This document shows, piece after piece, positions 42,001-54,215 of a DNA stretch of 64,000 bases. Position 1 is the stretch's first letter. Every line of letters starts with the position of its first letter. The translations under genes were made by a program, and so were the position numbers. The notes under the pieces are model-generated. The model was not told the origin of the DNA and did not search any database. It saw nothing but the letters and a program-made list of their open reading frames with translations. The DNA is from Vreelandella neptunia. Its GTDB lineage: Bacteria > Pseudomonadota > Gammaproteobacteria > Pseudomonadales > Halomonadaceae. The stretch spans positions 62,001 to 126,000 of the forward strand of contig NZ_JAKVTW010000001.1 in assembly GCF_022489065.1 (NCBI RefSeq), read 5' to 3'.

Positions 42001-43773
42001 ATGTCTAATCTGCGTAGCCTGACGTTTGACGCCATTATCATTGGTGGCGGTGGCTCTGGCCTGCGAGCCGCTCTGGAGCTGGCGAAGTCCGGCAAAAAGA
42101 CGGCCGTGTTATCGAAAGTTTTCCCGACCCGCTCTCACACCGTTTCTGCTCAGGGTGGCATTACCTGCGCAATCGCGTCCGATGACCCGAATGATGATTG
42201 GCGCTGGCACATGTACGACACCGTAAAAGGCGGCGACTATATCGCTGACCAGGACGCGGCAGAGTATATGTGTTCTGAAGGCCCGAAAGCGGTATTCGAG
42301 CTTGAGCACATGGGCCTGCCATTCTCGCGTTTGGATAACGGCCGTATTTATCAGCGCCCGTTCGGTGGCCAGTCGAAGAACTTTGGTGAAGGCGGTCAGG
42401 CAGCACGTACCTGTGCCGCAGCTGACCGTACCGGTCACGCGCTGCTGCACACGCTTTATCAGAATAACCTGAAGAACAACACCGTGTTCCTCAACGAGTG
42501 GTACGCGGTGGATCTGGTTAAAAATGCCAGCGGTGACGTGGTCGGTTGTATTGCCATGTGCATCGAGACAGGCGAAGTGGTTCACGTTAAATCCAAGGCC
42601 ACGGTACTGGCTACTGGCGGTGCAGGCCGTATTTACGCCTCCACGACTAACGCCTTGATCAATACCGGCGACGGCATCGGCATGGCGCTGCGTGCTGGCT
42701 TCCCGATGCAAGACATGGAAATGTGGCAGTTCCACCCGACCGGTATTTACGGTGCGGGCACACTGGTTACAGAAGGTTGCCGTGGTGAAGGTGGTTACCT
42801 GATCAATAAAGACGGCGAGCGTTTCATGGAGCGTTATGCGCCGAACGCCAAAGATTTGGCCGGCCGTGACGTTGTTGCGCGTTCGATGGTCATGGAAATT
42901 CTCGAAGGTCGTGGCTGCGGCGAGAAGGGCGATCACGTCTTCCTGAAGCTTGATCACTTGGGTGAAGAAGTTCTTGGCAAGCGTCTGCCGGGTATCGTTG
43001 AACTTTCTAAGACCTTTGCTCACGTTGATCCGGCCAAAGATCCGATCCCGGTCGTACCGACCTGTCACTACATGATGGGCGGCATTCCGACCAACATTCA
43101 TGGTCAGGCGATTACCCAGGATGACAGCGGTAACGATCATATCGTTAACGGCCTGTTCGCCTGTGGTGAAGCGGCGTGTGTCTCTGTTCACGGTGCTAAC
43201 CGTTTGGGCGGTAACTCGCTGCTGGATCTGGTGGTCTTTGGTCGTGCCGCAGGTATGTTTATCGAAGGCGCGCTGAACGAAGGTATTGAGTACCTGGATG
43301 CTTCCGAGTCGGACATTGAGTCGGCCATGAAGCGGATCACGCGTTGGAACGAGTCTGAGGGTGGCGAAAGCATTCCTGAGCTGAAAGCTGAGCTTCAGGA
43401 AATCATGCAGACCTCCTTCGGTGTATTCCGCGAAGAGAAAAACATGCTGGAAGGCGTCGACAAGCTAGCGCTGCTGCGTGAGCGCATCGCCAATGCCTAC
43501 CTGCCTGATAAGTCCAACGCCTTCAACACCGCGCGTGTAGAAGCGTTAGAGCTTGATAACTTGATGGAAGTGGCAGAAGCGACGGCGATCGCTGCCCTTG
43601 AACGTAAAGAGAGCCGCGGCGCCCACTCGCGCTACGACTATCCAGACCGTGATGACGTCAACTGGCTGAAGCACTCACTCTTCTTCCCGCTGACTAAGCA
43701 GTTGAAGAAGCGTGACGTCAACTTCAAGCCGAAAACTGTTGATACGTTCGAGCCTAAGGTTCGTACCTACTAA
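42001..43773 (+). CDS. sdhA: Succinate dehydrogenase flavoprotein subunit
   Basis: A 590-residue FAD protein oxidising succinate to fumarate. The dinucleotide fold [15 protein letters not shown] is at the N-terminus and the covalent FAD site is His46 in [10 protein letters not shown]. Active-site residues appear in QFHPTGIYG and [19 protein letters not shown], and the C-terminus is [11 protein letters not shown]. The ATG at 42001 is used: GGGGAG is 10 nt upstream and the sdhD stop ends 4 bp before. The open frame extends upstream to 41923 but lies in sdhD. Confidence 0.98.
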   Translation: MSNLRSLTFDAIIIGGGGSGLRAALELAKSGKKTAVLSKVFPTRSHTVSAQGGITCAIASDDPNDDWRWHMYDTVKGGDYIADQDAAEYMCSEGPKAVFELEHMGLPFSRLDNGRIYQRPFGGQSKNFGEGGQAARTCAAADRTGHALLHTLYQNNLKNNTVFLNEWYAVDLVKNASGDVVGCIAMCIETGEVVHVKSKATVLATGGAGRIYASTTNALINTGDGIGMALRAGFPMQDMEMWQFHPTGIYGAGTLVTEGCRGEGGYLINKDGERFMERYAPNAKDLAGRDVVARSMVMEILEGRGCGEKGDHVFLKLDHLGEEVLGKRLPGIVELSKTFAHVDPAKDPIPVVPTCHYMMGGIPTNIHGQAITQDDSGNDHIVNGLFACGEAACVSVHGANRLGGNSLLDLVVFGRAAGMFIEGALNEGIEYLDASESDIESAMKRITRWNESEGGESIPELKAELQEIMQTSFGVFREEKNMLEGVDKLALLRERIANAYLPDKSNAFNTARVEALELDNLMEVAEATAIAALERKESRGAHSRYDYPDRDDVNWLKHSLFFPLTKQLKKRDVNFKPKTVDTFEPKVRTY

Positions 43774-43800
43774 ACTCCGCATTGACGAGAGGGAGTCACA

Positions 43801-44511
43801 ATGTCCAATCTTCAGGTATCCGTATACCGCTACAATCCGGAAACCGACTCCGCACCTTACATGCAGGAGTTTCAGGTCGATACTAAAGGCCGCGATGTGA
43901 TGGTGCTGGATGTCCTTCATATGATGAAGGAGCAAGACAGCGGTTTGGCGTTTCGTCGTAGCTGCCGCGAAGGCGTGTGCGGTTCTGACGGCATGAACAT
44001 GAACGGCAAAAACGGCTTGGCGTGTATTACGCCGCTGTCAGACGTTGTTAAAAACAACAAGCTGACCCTGCGCCCGCTGCCGGGCTTACCGGTTATTCGC
44101 GATATGGTTGTCGATATGGGGCTGTTCTATAAGCAGTACGAGCGTATTCAGCCGTACCTGCAGAACGACACCCCGGCACCGGCCATTGAGCGCCTGCAAT
44201 CGCCGGAAGAGCGCGACAAGCTAGATGGCTTGTATGAGTGTATTCTATGCGCATGCTGTTCAACGTCTTGCCCGTCGTTCTGGTGGAATCCGGAGAAGTT
44301 CGTAGGCCCTGCAGGTCTGCTGCAGTCTTACCGCTTCCTGGCCGATTCTCGTGATACGGCAACCCGTGAGCGCTTAAGTGATTTGGAAGATCCGTTCTCG
44401 GTATTTCGTTGCCGTGGCATCATGAACTGTGTGGCGGTTTGCCCAAAAGGGCTGAATCCCACCCGGGCGATCGGTAAAATTCGCGAAATGCTACTCGCTG
44501 ATGCTACCTAA
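43801..44511 (+). CDS. sdhB: Succinate dehydrogenase iron-sulfur subunit
   Basis: A 236-residue electron-transfer subunit. The [2Fe-2S] cysteines are in SCREGVCGSDGMN...LAC; the [4Fe-4S] and [3Fe-4S] cysteines are in CILCACCSTSCP and CRGIMNCVAVCPKGLNP. Conserved ALA-type quinone-site residues follow in FWWNPEKFVGPAGLLQ. GAGAGGGAGTCACA precedes the ATG, 27 bp after sdhA. Confidence 0.97.
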   Translation: MSNLQVSVYRYNPETDSAPYMQEFQVDTKGRDVMVLDVLHMMKEQDSGLAFRRSCREGVCGSDGMNMNGKNGLACITPLSDVVKNNKLTLRPLPGLPVIRDMVVDMGLFYKQYERIQPYLQNDTPAPAIERLQSPEERDKLDGLYECILCACCSTSCPSFWWNPEKFVGPAGLLQSYRFLADSRDTATRERLSDLEDPFSVFRCRGIMNCVAVCPKGLNPTRAIGKIREMLLADAT

Positions 44512-44648
44512 GCCTATGACATTTGAGTAAAAAAGCGTGTGCCACTTAAGTTGGGTAACAATGCCACTTAAATCATGGCGCTTCGCTTGTTATCATAGGG
44601 TTTGTCACGCGGTGCGGCGTCAGGTCGCACCGCTGATCAGACAAGTTT

Positions 44649-44677
44649 GAAAGCCGGTGCCTTGGGTACCGGCTTTC
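44649..44677 (+). other. Strong hairpin in the sdhB-sucA gap
   Basis: GAAAGCCGGTGCC (44649-44661) pairs with GGTACCGGCTTTC (44665-44677), 13 bp with one G-U pair and a three-base loop. No T-run follows, so it may be a processing or stabilising element rather than a terminator. The remaining 44512-44860 gap shows only GC-rich palindromes (GCCGGC-GCC-GCCGGC near 44754-44768) and no gene. Confidence 0.5.
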
Positions 44678-44860
44678 GAGCATGAACTGAAGACGAAACA
44701 CCGTATGATCGTTAGACGACGAATAGCTAGATGAACAGGGTTTCCGGCCGTTGGCCGGCGCCGCCGGCAAATGTCCCGCCCCGCCGGCAGGGCAATAGCG
44801 ATGTCGCCGCACGTTTGCGACGATACCGATACCACCCCATCAGTGCAGGGTGACCGAGAG

Positions 44861-47695
44861 ATGCAACAAGGCATAATGGAGTTGATGTGGCGTTCCTCTC
44901 ACGTTAGTGGCGGCAATGTTCACTACGTGGAAGCGCTTTACGAGCAGTACCTCGCCGATCCTGAGTCTGTCCCTGACGAATGGCGCAACTATTTTGATGA
45001 GTTGCCGCGTTCCGAGGGCAGTGCCTCCCACGATGTTCCACTAAGCCCAGTCCGTGATCAGTTCTACCAGCTGGGGCGCGAAAGTCGTCCGGGCCGTGTA
45101 GTTGCCGCTGCCGATAGCGGTGAGAATAAAAAGCAGGTGAAAGTCCTGCAGCTGATTAACGCTTACCGCTTCCGTGGCCATCAAAAGGCCAATATCGACC
45201 CGCTAGGACTGCGTAATCCCACCCCCGTCCCCGATCTCGATCTGTCTTTTCATCAGCTCTCAAAAGCTGATTTGGACACCGAGTTCCAAACCGGTTCTTT
45301 CTTTTTAGGTATCGACAAAGCGCCACTGCGTGACATCGTTGATGCGTTGGAGCGCACATACTGCCGCTCCATCGGCTGCGAGATCATGCATATCGTCGAT
45401 ACGGAAGAGAAACGTTGGTTACAGCGGCGTTTTGAGTCGGTACGCAGTGCGCCTGATTTCAGCGCCGATGTGCGAAAGCACGTACTGGAGCGTTTGACGG
45501 CCGCCGAAGGTTTGGAGAATTACCTGGCTTCCAAGTATCCAGGTACCAAGCGTTTTGGTCTTGAAGGCGGCGAGTCGTTTGTACCGATGATGGATGAACT
45601 CATCCAGCGTGCCGGCGGTTACGGCACCAAGGAAGTGGTCATCGGCATGGCGCACCGTGGTCGACTCAACCTGTTGGTCAATATTTTGGGTAAAAACCCA
45701 ACTGACTTGATCGATGAGTTCGATGGCAAGAAAGTCATCGAGCGCGGCTCAGGTGATGTGAAGTACCACCAGGGTTTCAGTTCGAACGTCATGTCTCCGG
45801 GCGGCGAAGTCCATTTGGCGATGTCGTTCAACCCATCGCACCTGGAAATCGTGGCCCCCGTAGTTGAAGGCTCGGTGCGAGCTCGTCAGGACCGTCGTAA
45901 CGACGAAGAGGGTAGCAAGGTGCTGCCGATCAACGTCCACGGCGATGCTGCGTTTGCCGGTCAAGGCGTGGTGATGGAGACATTCCAGATGTCCCAGACC
46001 CGTGCTTATAAAACCGGTGGCACCGTCCACATTGTGATTAACAACCAAGTGGGCTTCACTACCTCGCATCCGCTGGATGCACGCTCTACCGAATACTGCA
46101 CTGATATTGCCAAGATGGTTCAAGCGCCTATTTTTCACGTCAATGGCGATGATCCGGACGCAGTGCTGCACGCGACTCAAGTTGCACTCGACTATCGCCA
46201 GCAGTTCAAAAAGGACGTGGTGATCGATCTTGTTTGCTACCGTCGGCGTGGTCACAACGAAGCTGACGAGCCGTCAGGCACGCAGCCGATGATGTATGCC
46301 AAGATCAAAGACCACCCCTCTGCGCGCTCGCTATATGCCAAGCGTCTGGTGGATCAGGGTGTACTCTCTGAAGAGTCCGCCAAAGCGATGGTCGAAACCT
46401 ATCGTGATGATCTCGTGGCAGGTAACCACGTCGCCAATGCATTGGTGCAAGAGCCCAATGCTTCACTGTTCGTTGACTGGGCACCTTACCTAGGCCACGA
46501 ATGGACCGGCGATGCGGATACGACGTTTGATATGAAGCGTCTGCAGCAGCTGGCTGCCCGTATGTGCGAGGTGCCTGATGGCGTCGACGTACAGCGTCAG
46601 GTGGCCAAGATTTATGAAGACCGCCGTAAAATGCAGGCCGGTGGTTTGGCGCTGAACTGGGGCTTCGCTGAAACCCTGGCTTACGCCACGCTGCTGGAAC
46701 AAGGTCACCCGATTCGTATTACCGGGCAAGACGTTGGTCGCGGTACGTTCTCTCACCGCCATGCGGTGGTGCACAACCAGAAAGACGGTACTACCTACGT
46801 TCCGCTGCAGAACATGGCCGATGGGCAGCCGCGTTTCACCATTCACGACTCTATCCTTTCGGAAGAGGCAGTGCTGGCGTTTGAGTACGGTTACTCAACC
46901 ACTGCGCCAAATGATCTGGTGATCTGGGAAGCCCAGTTTGGTGACTTCTTTAACGGTGCCCAGGTGGTCGTTGACCAGTTCATCTCTTCAGGTGAGACGA
47001 AGTGGGGCCGGGTGTGTGGTTTAACCATGCTGTTGCCACACGGCTATGAAGGCCAGGGCCCGGAGCACTCTTCGGCACGTTTGGAGCGCTTCCTGCAAAT
47101 GTGTGCTGAGCACAATATGCAGGTCTGTGTGCCGACCACGCCCGCGCAGATCTATCATCTACTGCGTCGTCAGGTGATCCGTCCGCTGCGTAAGCCGCTG
47201 GTGGTAATGACGCCTAAATCGCTGCTGCGTCATAAGGAAGCGACCTCGAGTCTTGAAGATCTCGCCCACGGCAAGTTCCATATGGTGCTGGCTGACCAAG
47301 CTGATCTTGCACCTGAGAAGGTCACACGCGTTGTGCTTTGTGCTGGCAAGGTCTACTACGACTTAGCCGCTTGGCGCGCTGAGAATGAGCGTCATGACAC
47401 GGCAGTTTTACGCCTTGAGCAGCTCTACCCCTTCCCGAAAGAAGAACTTCTGGAAGCGCTACAAGGCTATACCAACGTAGAAGACATTGTGTGGTGCCAG
47501 GAAGAACCCCTGAATCAGGGTGCTTGGTACGCTAGTCAGCACAATATGCGTGCAGTGGCCGATATGCTGAAAGATGGCCTCGGACGCGAGTTGAAATTTG
47601 CAGGACGTCCTGCCTCTGCTGCACCAGCAGCTGGCTATATGTCCGTCCACACTGAACAGCAGCGCCAGCTGGTGGAAGACGCTTTTAATTTATAA
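44861..47695 (+). CDS. sucA: 2-oxoglutarate dehydrogenase E1 component
   Basis: A 944-residue thiamine-diphosphate enzyme decarboxylating 2-oxoglutarate and passing the succinyl group to SucB. The start ATG 44861 gives MQQGIMELMWRSSHVSGGN, parallel to Pseudomonas SucA; the frame is open 30 codons further upstream. ThDP and Mg binding is visible in INVHGDAAFAGQGVVMETFQ and VIDLVCYRRRGHNEADEP. The transketolase-like pyrimidine domain includes RITGQDVGRGTFSHRHA. The N-terminal peptide and adjacent DPLGL region bind E2. It heads the suc part of the TCA operon. Confidence 0.97.
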   Translation: MQQGIMELMWRSSHVSGGNVHYVEALYEQYLADPESVPDEWRNYFDELPRSEGSASHDVPLSPVRDQFYQLGRESRPGRVVAAADSGENKKQVKVLQLINAYRFRGHQKANIDPLGLRNPTPVPDLDLSFHQLSKADLDTEFQTGSFFLGIDKAPLRDIVDALERTYCRSIGCEIMHIVDTEEKRWLQRRFESVRSAPDFSADVRKHVLERLTAAEGLENYLASKYPGTKRFGLEGGESFVPMMDELIQRAGGYGTKEVVIGMAHRGRLNLLVNILGKNPTDLIDEFDGKKVIERGSGDVKYHQGFSSNVMSPGGEVHLAMSFNPSHLEIVAPVVEGSVRARQDRRNDEEGSKVLPINVHGDAAFAGQGVVMETFQMSQTRAYKTGGTVHIVINNQVGFTTSHPLDARSTEYCTDIAKMVQAPIFHVNGDDPDAVLHATQVALDYRQQFKKDVVIDLVCYRRRGHNEADEPSGTQPMMYAKIKDHPSARSLYAKRLVDQGVLSEESAKAMVETYRDDLVAGNHVANALVQEPNASLFVDWAPYLGHEWTGDADTTFDMKRLQQLAARMCEVPDGVDVQRQVAKIYEDRRKMQAGGLALNWGFAETLAYATLLEQGHPIRITGQDVGRGTFSHRHAVVHNQKDGTTYVPLQNMADGQPRFTIHDSILSEEAVLAFEYGYSTTAPNDLVIWEAQFGDFFNGAQVVVDQFISSGETKWGRVCGLTMLLPHGYEGQGPEHSSARLERFLQMCAEHNMQVCVPTTPAQIYHLLRRQVIRPLRKPLVVMTPKSLLRHKEATSSLEDLAHGKFHMVLADQADLAPEKVTRVVLCAGKVYYDLAAWRAENERHDTAVLRLEQLYPFPKEELLEALQGYTNVEDIVWCQEEPLNQGAWYASQHNMRAVADMLKDGLGRELKFAGRPASAAPAAGYMSVHTEQQRQLVEDAFNL

Positions 47696-47733
47696 GCGGC
47701 CACCGGATTTAGAGAACACATAAGGGAAACGAC

Positions 47734-49347
47734 ATGGCTACTGAGATCAAAGCGCCAACCTTTCCGGAATCCGTTGCCGAAGGCACAGTGGCGGCGTGGC
47801 ATAAAAAGCCGGGTGACAGCGTTGAGCGTGACGAGCTGATTGTTGAAATCGAAACCGACAAAGTAGTACTCGAAGTTGTCGCACCGGAAGCGGGCACACT
47901 GACCGACGTGATGGCCGAAGAGGGCGATACCGTTCAGTCTGAGCAGATATTAGGCAAAATCGGTGAAGGCAGTGCCTCTGGCGACAGCGGCAAAAAAGAA
48001 GAGAAATCTTCTGACGATGACAGTGCTGAAAAGTCCGAGCAAAAATCTGACGACAAAACGTCTGATGATAAGAAAGAAGAGCCAAAATCCAGCGGTGGCG
48101 GCAAGCAGCATGATGTAAAAGCGCCCAGCTTCCCTGAGTCGGTTCAGGAAGGCACCGTAGCGACGTGGCACAAAAAAGTCGGCGAAGCGGTCAAACGCGA
48201 TGAAGTGCTGGCAGATATTGAAACCGACAAAGTCGTGCTGGAAGTGGTTGCTCCGGCCGATGGCGCCCTGGCTGAAATTAAAGCCGAAGAGGGTAGCCAA
48301 GTAGAATCCGAAGCGATTCTGGCCGTGTTCACCGAAGGTGCTGGTGGCGATAGCTCTGGTGGCGATAGTGCTGGAGAGAGTAGCGGTGGCGATTCCGCAC
48401 CCGCTAAATCAGGCAGCAGCGATGACGATGGCGCCGATGAGAAAGTCGGTGACAAAATCCTCGCCCCGGCCGCACGTAAAATGGTTGCCGAGCACGACCT
48501 GGACGTTGCCAAGATTGAGGGCACCGGCAAAGGTGGCCGCATCTTAAAAGAAGACGTTCAGAAAGCGGTCAAAGACGGTTCCGCCAAGAAAGCAGCAAAA
48601 TCGGCTGCACCAGCGAAAGCTGCCGCTGCACCGGCTGCCGAAGGCGAGCGCATCGAGAAGCGCGTGCCGATGAGTCGCCTGCGTCAAACCATCGCAAAGC
48701 GCTTGGTTCAAGCGCAGCAAACCGCGGCAATGCTGACCACTTACAACGAAGTGGACATGACCGAGATCATGGCCCTGCGTGCGCAGTACAAAGAGACATT
48801 CTTAAAAGCTCACGACATTAAACTGGGCTTTATGGGCTTCTTTGTAAAAGCAGCTTCTGAGGCGCTCAAGCGTTATCCGGATGTGAACGCCTCGATCGAC
48901 GGCACCGACATTGTCTATCACGGTTACCAGGATATCGGCGTTGCCGTTTCCACCGACCGTGGTCTGGTCGTGCCGGTACTGCGCGACACCGACAGCATGA
49001 AAATTGCTGACGTAGAGCGCAAGATCGTCGATTTCGGTAAGCGTGGTCGTGACGGCAAGCTGGGCATGGATGACATGATCGGCGGTACCTTCACCATCAC
49101 CAATGGCGGCACCTTTGGCTCACTGATGTCGACCCCGATCATCAATCCGCCGCAAACCGCCATTCTGGGCATGCACAAAATCCAGGATCGTCCGATGGCA
49201 GTCAACGGCAAGGTCGAGATCCGCCCGATGATGTATCTGGCGCTCTCCTATGACCACCGTATGATCGACGGCAAAGACGCCGTTCAATTCTTGGTCACCT
49301 TAAAAGAATTGCTGGAAGACCCGGCTCGTCTGCTGCTGGATGTCTAA
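47734..49347 (+). CDS. sucB: 2-oxoglutarate dehydrogenase E2 (succinyltransferase) with two lipoyl domains
   Basis: A 537-residue core subunit. Lipoyl domain 1 is at about 2-77 (Lys43 in [11 protein letters not shown]) and a second one at about 126-200 (Lys166 in the identical [11 protein letters not shown]). They are joined and followed by very acidic Ser/Asp/Glu/Lys linkers. The E1/E3-binding domain is near 245-282 ([15 protein letters not shown]...[13 protein letters not shown]), and the catalytic domain ends with His508 and Asp512 in [13 protein letters not shown]. coli-type SucB has about 405 residues and one lipoyl domain; this one is about 130 longer. Lysine is succinylated on lipoate. 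Confidence 0.97.
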   Translation: MATEIKAPTFPESVAEGTVAAWHKKPGDSVERDELIVEIETDKVVLEVVAPEAGTLTDVMAEEGDTVQSEQILGKIGEGSASGDSGKKEEKSSDDDSAEKSEQKSDDKTSDDKKEEPKSSGGGKQHDVKAPSFPESVQEGTVATWHKKVGEAVKRDEVLADIETDKVVLEVVAPADGALAEIKAEEGSQVESEAILAVFTEGAGGDSSGGDSAGESSGGDSAPAKSGSSDDDGADEKVGDKILAPAARKMVAEHDLDVAKIEGTGKGGRILKEDVQKAVKDGSAKKAAKSAAPAKAAAAPAAEGERIEKRVPMSRLRQTIAKRLVQAQQTAAMLTTYNEVDMTEIMALRAQYKETFLKAHDIKLGFMGFFVKAASEALKRYPDVNASIDGTDIVYHGYQDIGVAVSTDRGLVVPVLRDTDSMKIADVERKIVDFGKRGRDGKLGMDDMIGGTFTITNGGTFGSLMSTPIINPPQTAILGMHKIQDRPMAVNGKVEIRPMMYLALSYDHRMIDGKDAVQFLVTLKELLEDPARLLLDV

Positions 49348-49443
49348 AGCATAAGCGTTATCGTTATTGAAATAATGATTGAGTACGCTACTGCTTAACC
49401 AGGATTTATCTGCAACCGCACACAGCCTCCTACCCGGCTTTAG

Positions 49444-50922
<1,479 letters not shown>

Positions 50923-50941
50923 TTCAGTCAGTAACAACGAA

Positions 50942-51040
50942 GCGCCACCTTTATGGGTGGCGCAAACTTTCGGCTTTGTGGTAACAAACAAAGATCGAAA
51001 GAACGGGGATGACCAGTTTTTTAGAAGCTGATCATCGTTC
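50942..51040 (+). promoter_or_regulatory. Structured leader upstream of sucC
   Basis: Three hairpins in a row: GCGCCACC (50942-50949)/GGTGGCGC (50956-50963); CTTTCG-G-CTTTGT (50967-50979)/ACAAAG-AT-CGAAAG (50988-51001); and GAACG...ATGA...CAG (51001-51016)/CTG-A-TCAT-CGTTC (51028-51040). No T-run follows the first, so it is not a clear terminator. The leader ends 30 nt before the sucC ATG, which lacks a strong ribosome site. A cis-acting RNA is possible. Confidence 0.45.
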
Positions 51041-51069
51041 GAGTCACATGCAACCAATGGCATGAATCG

Positions 51070-52236
51070 ATGAATCTTCACGAGTATCAAGGTAAACAGC
51101 TGTTTGCCGATTATGGTCTACCAGTGTCTAAAGGCTTTGCGGTCGACACGCCCGAAGAAGCGGAAGAGGCTTGCAAAAAAATCGGCGGTGACATGTGGGT
51201 GGTTAAAGCCCAGGTGCACGCCGGCGGCCGTGGTAAAGCGGGTGGCGTAAAGCTAATCAAAGATCCGGCTGAAGCTAAAGCATTTGCTGAAAAGTGGCTG
51301 GGCAAGAACTTGGTCACTTTCCAGACTGACGAAAAAGGTCAGCCGGTTGCCAAGATTTTGGTTGAAACCTGCACTGACATCGCCGACGAGCTGTACCTCG
51401 GTGCCGTTGTCGACCGTACTACCCGTCGTGTGGTCTTTATGGCCTCTACCGAAGGTGGTGTAGAGATCGAGACGGTTGCAGAAGAGACGCCGGAAAAGAT
51501 TCTCAAAGCTGAAATCGATCCGCTGGTCGGCGCACAGCCGTACCAAGCGCGTGAGCTAGCCTTTGCGCTGGGCCTGAAAGGCGACCAGATCAAGCAGTTC
51601 ACCAAGATTTTCCTAGGTCTGTCTCAGTTGTTCCACGACAAAGACCTGGCCTTGCTGGAAATTAACCCGCTGGTCGTCACTGAAGAAGGCAATCTGCACT
51701 GCCTCGACGCCAAACTGGGTCTGGATAGCAACGCGCTATACCGTCACCCTGACTTGCAGGCCATGCGTGATCCTTCGCAAGAAGATCAGCGCGAAGCCGA
51801 TGCGGCGAAGTGGGAACTTAACTACGTAGCGCTTGATGGCAACATCGGCTGCATGGTTAACGGCGCAGGTTTGGCCATGGGTACCATGGACATCGTCAAC
51901 CTGAGCGGCGGCAAGCCCGCTAACTTCTTGGACGTTGGCGGCGGCGCCACCAAGGAGCGTGTGGCAGAAGCGTTCAAAATCATCCTGTCGGATGACAATG
52001 TTAAAGCCGTACTGGTTAACATTTTCGGCGGTATCGTACGTTGCGACATGATTGCTGAAGGCATTATCGGTGCCGTTGAGCAAGTGGGTGTCAATGTGCC
52101 GGTAGTCGTACGTCTGGAAGGTAACAACGCCGAACTGGGTGCTGAAAAACTAGCATCTAGCGGTTTGAACATCATCGCGGCTACTAGTCTGACCGACGCG
52201 GCTCAGCAGGTCGTTAAAGCGGCGGAGGGCAAGTAA
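51070..52236 (+). CDS. sucC: Succinate-CoA ligase (ADP-forming) subunit beta
   Basis: A 388-residue ATP-grasp subunit making ATP (or GTP) from succinyl-CoA. The start [18 protein letters not shown] is characteristic. Nucleotide-binding residues lie in [19 protein letters not shown], and [10 protein letters not shown] and the metal site [18 protein letters not shown] are present. The C-terminal domain [12 protein letters not shown]...[16 protein letters not shown] contacts SucD. Its stop overlaps the sucD start by one base (TAATG), ensuring equimolar synthesis. Confidence 0.98.
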   Translation: MNLHEYQGKQLFADYGLPVSKGFAVDTPEEAEEACKKIGGDMWVVKAQVHAGGRGKAGGVKLIKDPAEAKAFAEKWLGKNLVTFQTDEKGQPVAKILVETCTDIADELYLGAVVDRTTRRVVFMASTEGGVEIETVAEETPEKILKAEIDPLVGAQPYQARELAFALGLKGDQIKQFTKIFLGLSQLFHDKDLALLEINPLVVTEEGNLHCLDAKLGLDSNALYRHPDLQAMRDPSQEDQREADAAKWELNYVALDGNIGCMVNGAGLAMGTMDIVNLSGGKPANFLDVGGGATKERVAEAFKIILSDDNVKAVLVNIFGGIVRCDMIAEGIIGAVEQVGVNVPVVVRLEGNNAELGAEKLASSGLNIIAATSLTDAAQQVVKAAEGK

Positions 52237-53108
52237 TGAGCATCCTGATCGATAAGAACACCAAGGTCATCTGCCAGGGCTTTACCGGTGGCCAGGGCAC
52301 GTTCCACTCCGAGCAGGCGATTGCCTATGGCACGAAGATGGTCGGTGGTGTTACGCCGGGCAAAGGCGGCCAAGAGCACCTCGGTCTGCCCGTTTTCAAT
52401 ACCGTGAAAGAAGCGGTAGCGAAAACCGGCGCGGAAGCCAGCGTTATCTACGTACCGGCGCCGTTCTGTAAAGACTCAATCCTTGAAGCGGCCAACGCCG
52501 GTATCAAGCTGATTGTGTGCATCACTGAAGGCATCGCTACGCTCGACATGCTCGAAGCGAAAGTGAAGTGTGACGAGCTGGGCGTACGCCTGATCGGTCC
52601 GAACTGCCCCGGTGTCATCACTCCAGGCGAATGCAAAATCGGCATCATGCCGGGTCACATTCACCAGCCGGGCCGCGTAGGTATCGTATCTCGTTCTGGT
52701 ACCTTGACCTATGAAGCCGTTAAGCAGACGACTGATCACGGTTTTGGTCAGTCTACCTGTGTGGGTATCGGCGGCGACCCGATTCCGGGCTCTAACTTCA
52801 TCGACATTCTTGAGATGTTCGAGAAAGACCCGAAAACCGAAGCCATCGTTATGATCGGTGAAATCGGCGGTACGGCTGAAGAAGAAGCCGCGGCTTACAT
52901 CAAAGCTAACGTTTCCAAGCCAGTGGTTTCCTACATTGCCGGTGTGACTGCACCTCCTGGCAAGCGTATGGGCCATGCGGGCGCGATCATCTCTGGCGGT
53001 AAAGGCACCGCTGATGAGAAGTTTGCTGCGCTAGAAGACGCCGGTGTTAAAACCGTACGCTCTTTGGCTGAAATCGGCGATGCGCTGAAAGAAGTGACTG
53101 GCTGGTAA
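52236..53108 (+). CDS. sucD: Succinate-CoA ligase (ADP-forming) subunit alpha
   Basis: A 290-residue CoA-binding subunit. The CoA domain is at the N-terminus ([17 protein letters not shown]), and the phosphohistidine is His247 in [16 protein letters not shown] (E. coli His246). [20 protein letters not shown] is the conserved loop near the active site. It is the last gene of the sdh-suc operon and is followed by a strong bidirectional hairpin. Confidence 0.98.
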   Translation: MSILIDKNTKVICQGFTGGQGTFHSEQAIAYGTKMVGGVTPGKGGQEHLGLPVFNTVKEAVAKTGAEASVIYVPAPFCKDSILEAANAGIKLIVCITEGIATLDMLEAKVKCDELGVRLIGPNCPGVITPGECKIGIMPGHIHQPGRVGIVSRSGTLTYEAVKQTTDHGFGQSTCVGIGGDPIPGSNFIDILEMFEKDPKTEAIVMIGEIGGTAEEEAAAYIKANVSKPVVSYIAGVTAPPGKRMGHAGAIISGGKGTADEKFAALEDAGVKTVRSLAEIGDALKEVTGW

Positions 53109-53132
53109 GCCATGAACGTTTAGCTGCACGCT

Positions 53133-53160
53133 ATAAGGGCGCCCCTCGGGGCGCCCTTAT
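53133..53160. terminator. Bidirectional terminator after sucD
   Basis: ATAAGGGCGCCCC (53133-53145) pairs perfectly with GGGGCGCCCTTAT (53148-53160) over two bases, followed by TTATTTT. It ends the TCA operon and the convergent flippase-like gene (stop at 53190). Confidence 0.92.
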
Positions 53161-53189
53161 TTATTTTGGCGTGCTATTAAATAATACTG

Positions 53190-54215
53190 CTATAACGCCG
53201 GTGAGCGACGCAGCATGCGATAGCTATACAGCACAAACAGCGGGGCGCCTGCCGCCAAGTAAAGATGATAGCTAACCAGCCGCCACACCAATACCGCTGC
53301 TGCGGCCTGTTCGCGCTCCATTAGCGGCAGCAACAGACCACCCACGCCCACCTCTGCAGCGCCAGCGCCACCAGGCAGAAAGCTAAGCTGACTCGCGGCC
53401 ATCGCCAGCATTTGAGTCAAGAAGGTCCACATCCAGTCTGCATGGCCGCCTACTCCCAGTACCGCTAAATAGAGCAAGCTGTAGCGCATCAGCCAATGGG
53501 CGGTGGTCAACAGCATCATCGCGAGAAGCGTCGTGCGCGGCAGCTCAAGCGTTACCTTGAGCGCATGCCGACAGCGCAATAGGCGCCGTGCTAGCCAGCG
53601 TCGACGATACTGGCTGGGCCATGGCGTGTTCACACTGGTTGAGCGCAATAGGTTGGGTAAAAAGCGCATTACCACAATCACTACTGTTGCCATTAAGGCT
53701 AATCCGACCAGCGCCCATTGCACCAAGGATTGATGTGGCCACTGGGTGTCGCTTAGTAGCGAAAAGAGCACCAGGCCACTCAGCATTGTCAGGAAGAACA
53801 GTAGGTCACAGCCTTGATCAATGAGAAACATTGCCGCGCCTTTTGCGGGCGGAAAGCCGCGCTGGGCAAGCAGCATCAGCAGGGTGACAGGGCCACCGCT
53901 GCCGCCTGGGGTGGCGCACAGCGCAAACTTAGATGCCAGCTCAATACCCAGGGCGCCGCGCTGGCCAAGCCTGCCTGCCCGGCCACCCAGCATCAGGCGC
54001 ATCCTCATCGCATTAAGGTTCCAGCATAGAAATGCTAGCAAAAGCATTAATAGCAACAATTCGAGTGGGAAGTGCCTTACTCGCTGTAACGCTTCTGCAC
54101 CGCCCAGCCAGGCGGTGAGCACCAGCGGCGCGATCAGCGCCAAGGCTATCATCACGCCATGGATAGGCCGCCACTTCAGTAGCTGGCGACGACTAGTGGT
54201 GTTGGTGGAGTGCAT
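53190..54215 (-). CDS. Lysylphosphatidylglycerol synthase TM-like (UPF0104) membrane protein
   Basis: A 341-residue integral membrane protein with about eight hydrophobic helices. Characteristic are the FALCATPGGSGGPVTLLMLL segment and LSFLPGGAGAAEVGVGGLLLPL, the repeated P-G-G motifs of the LPG_synthase_TM/UPF0104 family. The catalytic acyltransferase domain of MprF is absent, so a lipid flippase or glycan-related membrane role is likelier. I use ATG 54215, giving a polar N-terminus then the first helix; this overlaps the glycosyltransferase gene by 23 bp, so the two are co-transcribed. The frame is open further upstream but lies within that gene. Confidence 0.85.
   Translation of the reverse strand: MHSTNTTSRRQLLKWRPIHGVMIALALIAPLVLTAWLGGAEALQRVRHFPLELLLLMLLLAFLCWNLNAMRMRLMLGGRAGRLGQRGALGIELASKFALCATPGGSGGPVTLLMLLAQRGFPPAKGAAMFLIDQGCDLLFFLTMLSGLVLFSLLSDTQWPHQSLVQWALVGLALMATVVIVVMRFLPNLLRSTSVNTPWPSQYRRRWLARRLLRCRHALKVTLELPRTTLLAMMLLTTAHWLMRYSLLYLAVLGVGGHADWMWTFLTQMLAMAASQLSFLPGGAGAAEVGVGGLLLPLMEREQAAAAVLVWRLVSYHLYLAAGAPLFVLYSYRMLRRSPAL

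Noticed and set aside
42109..43191. Long 360-codon open frame on the minus strand opposite sdhA
   Set aside because: It lies wholly antisense to a highly conserved gene, has no ribosome site, and its composition mirrors sdhA codon use.
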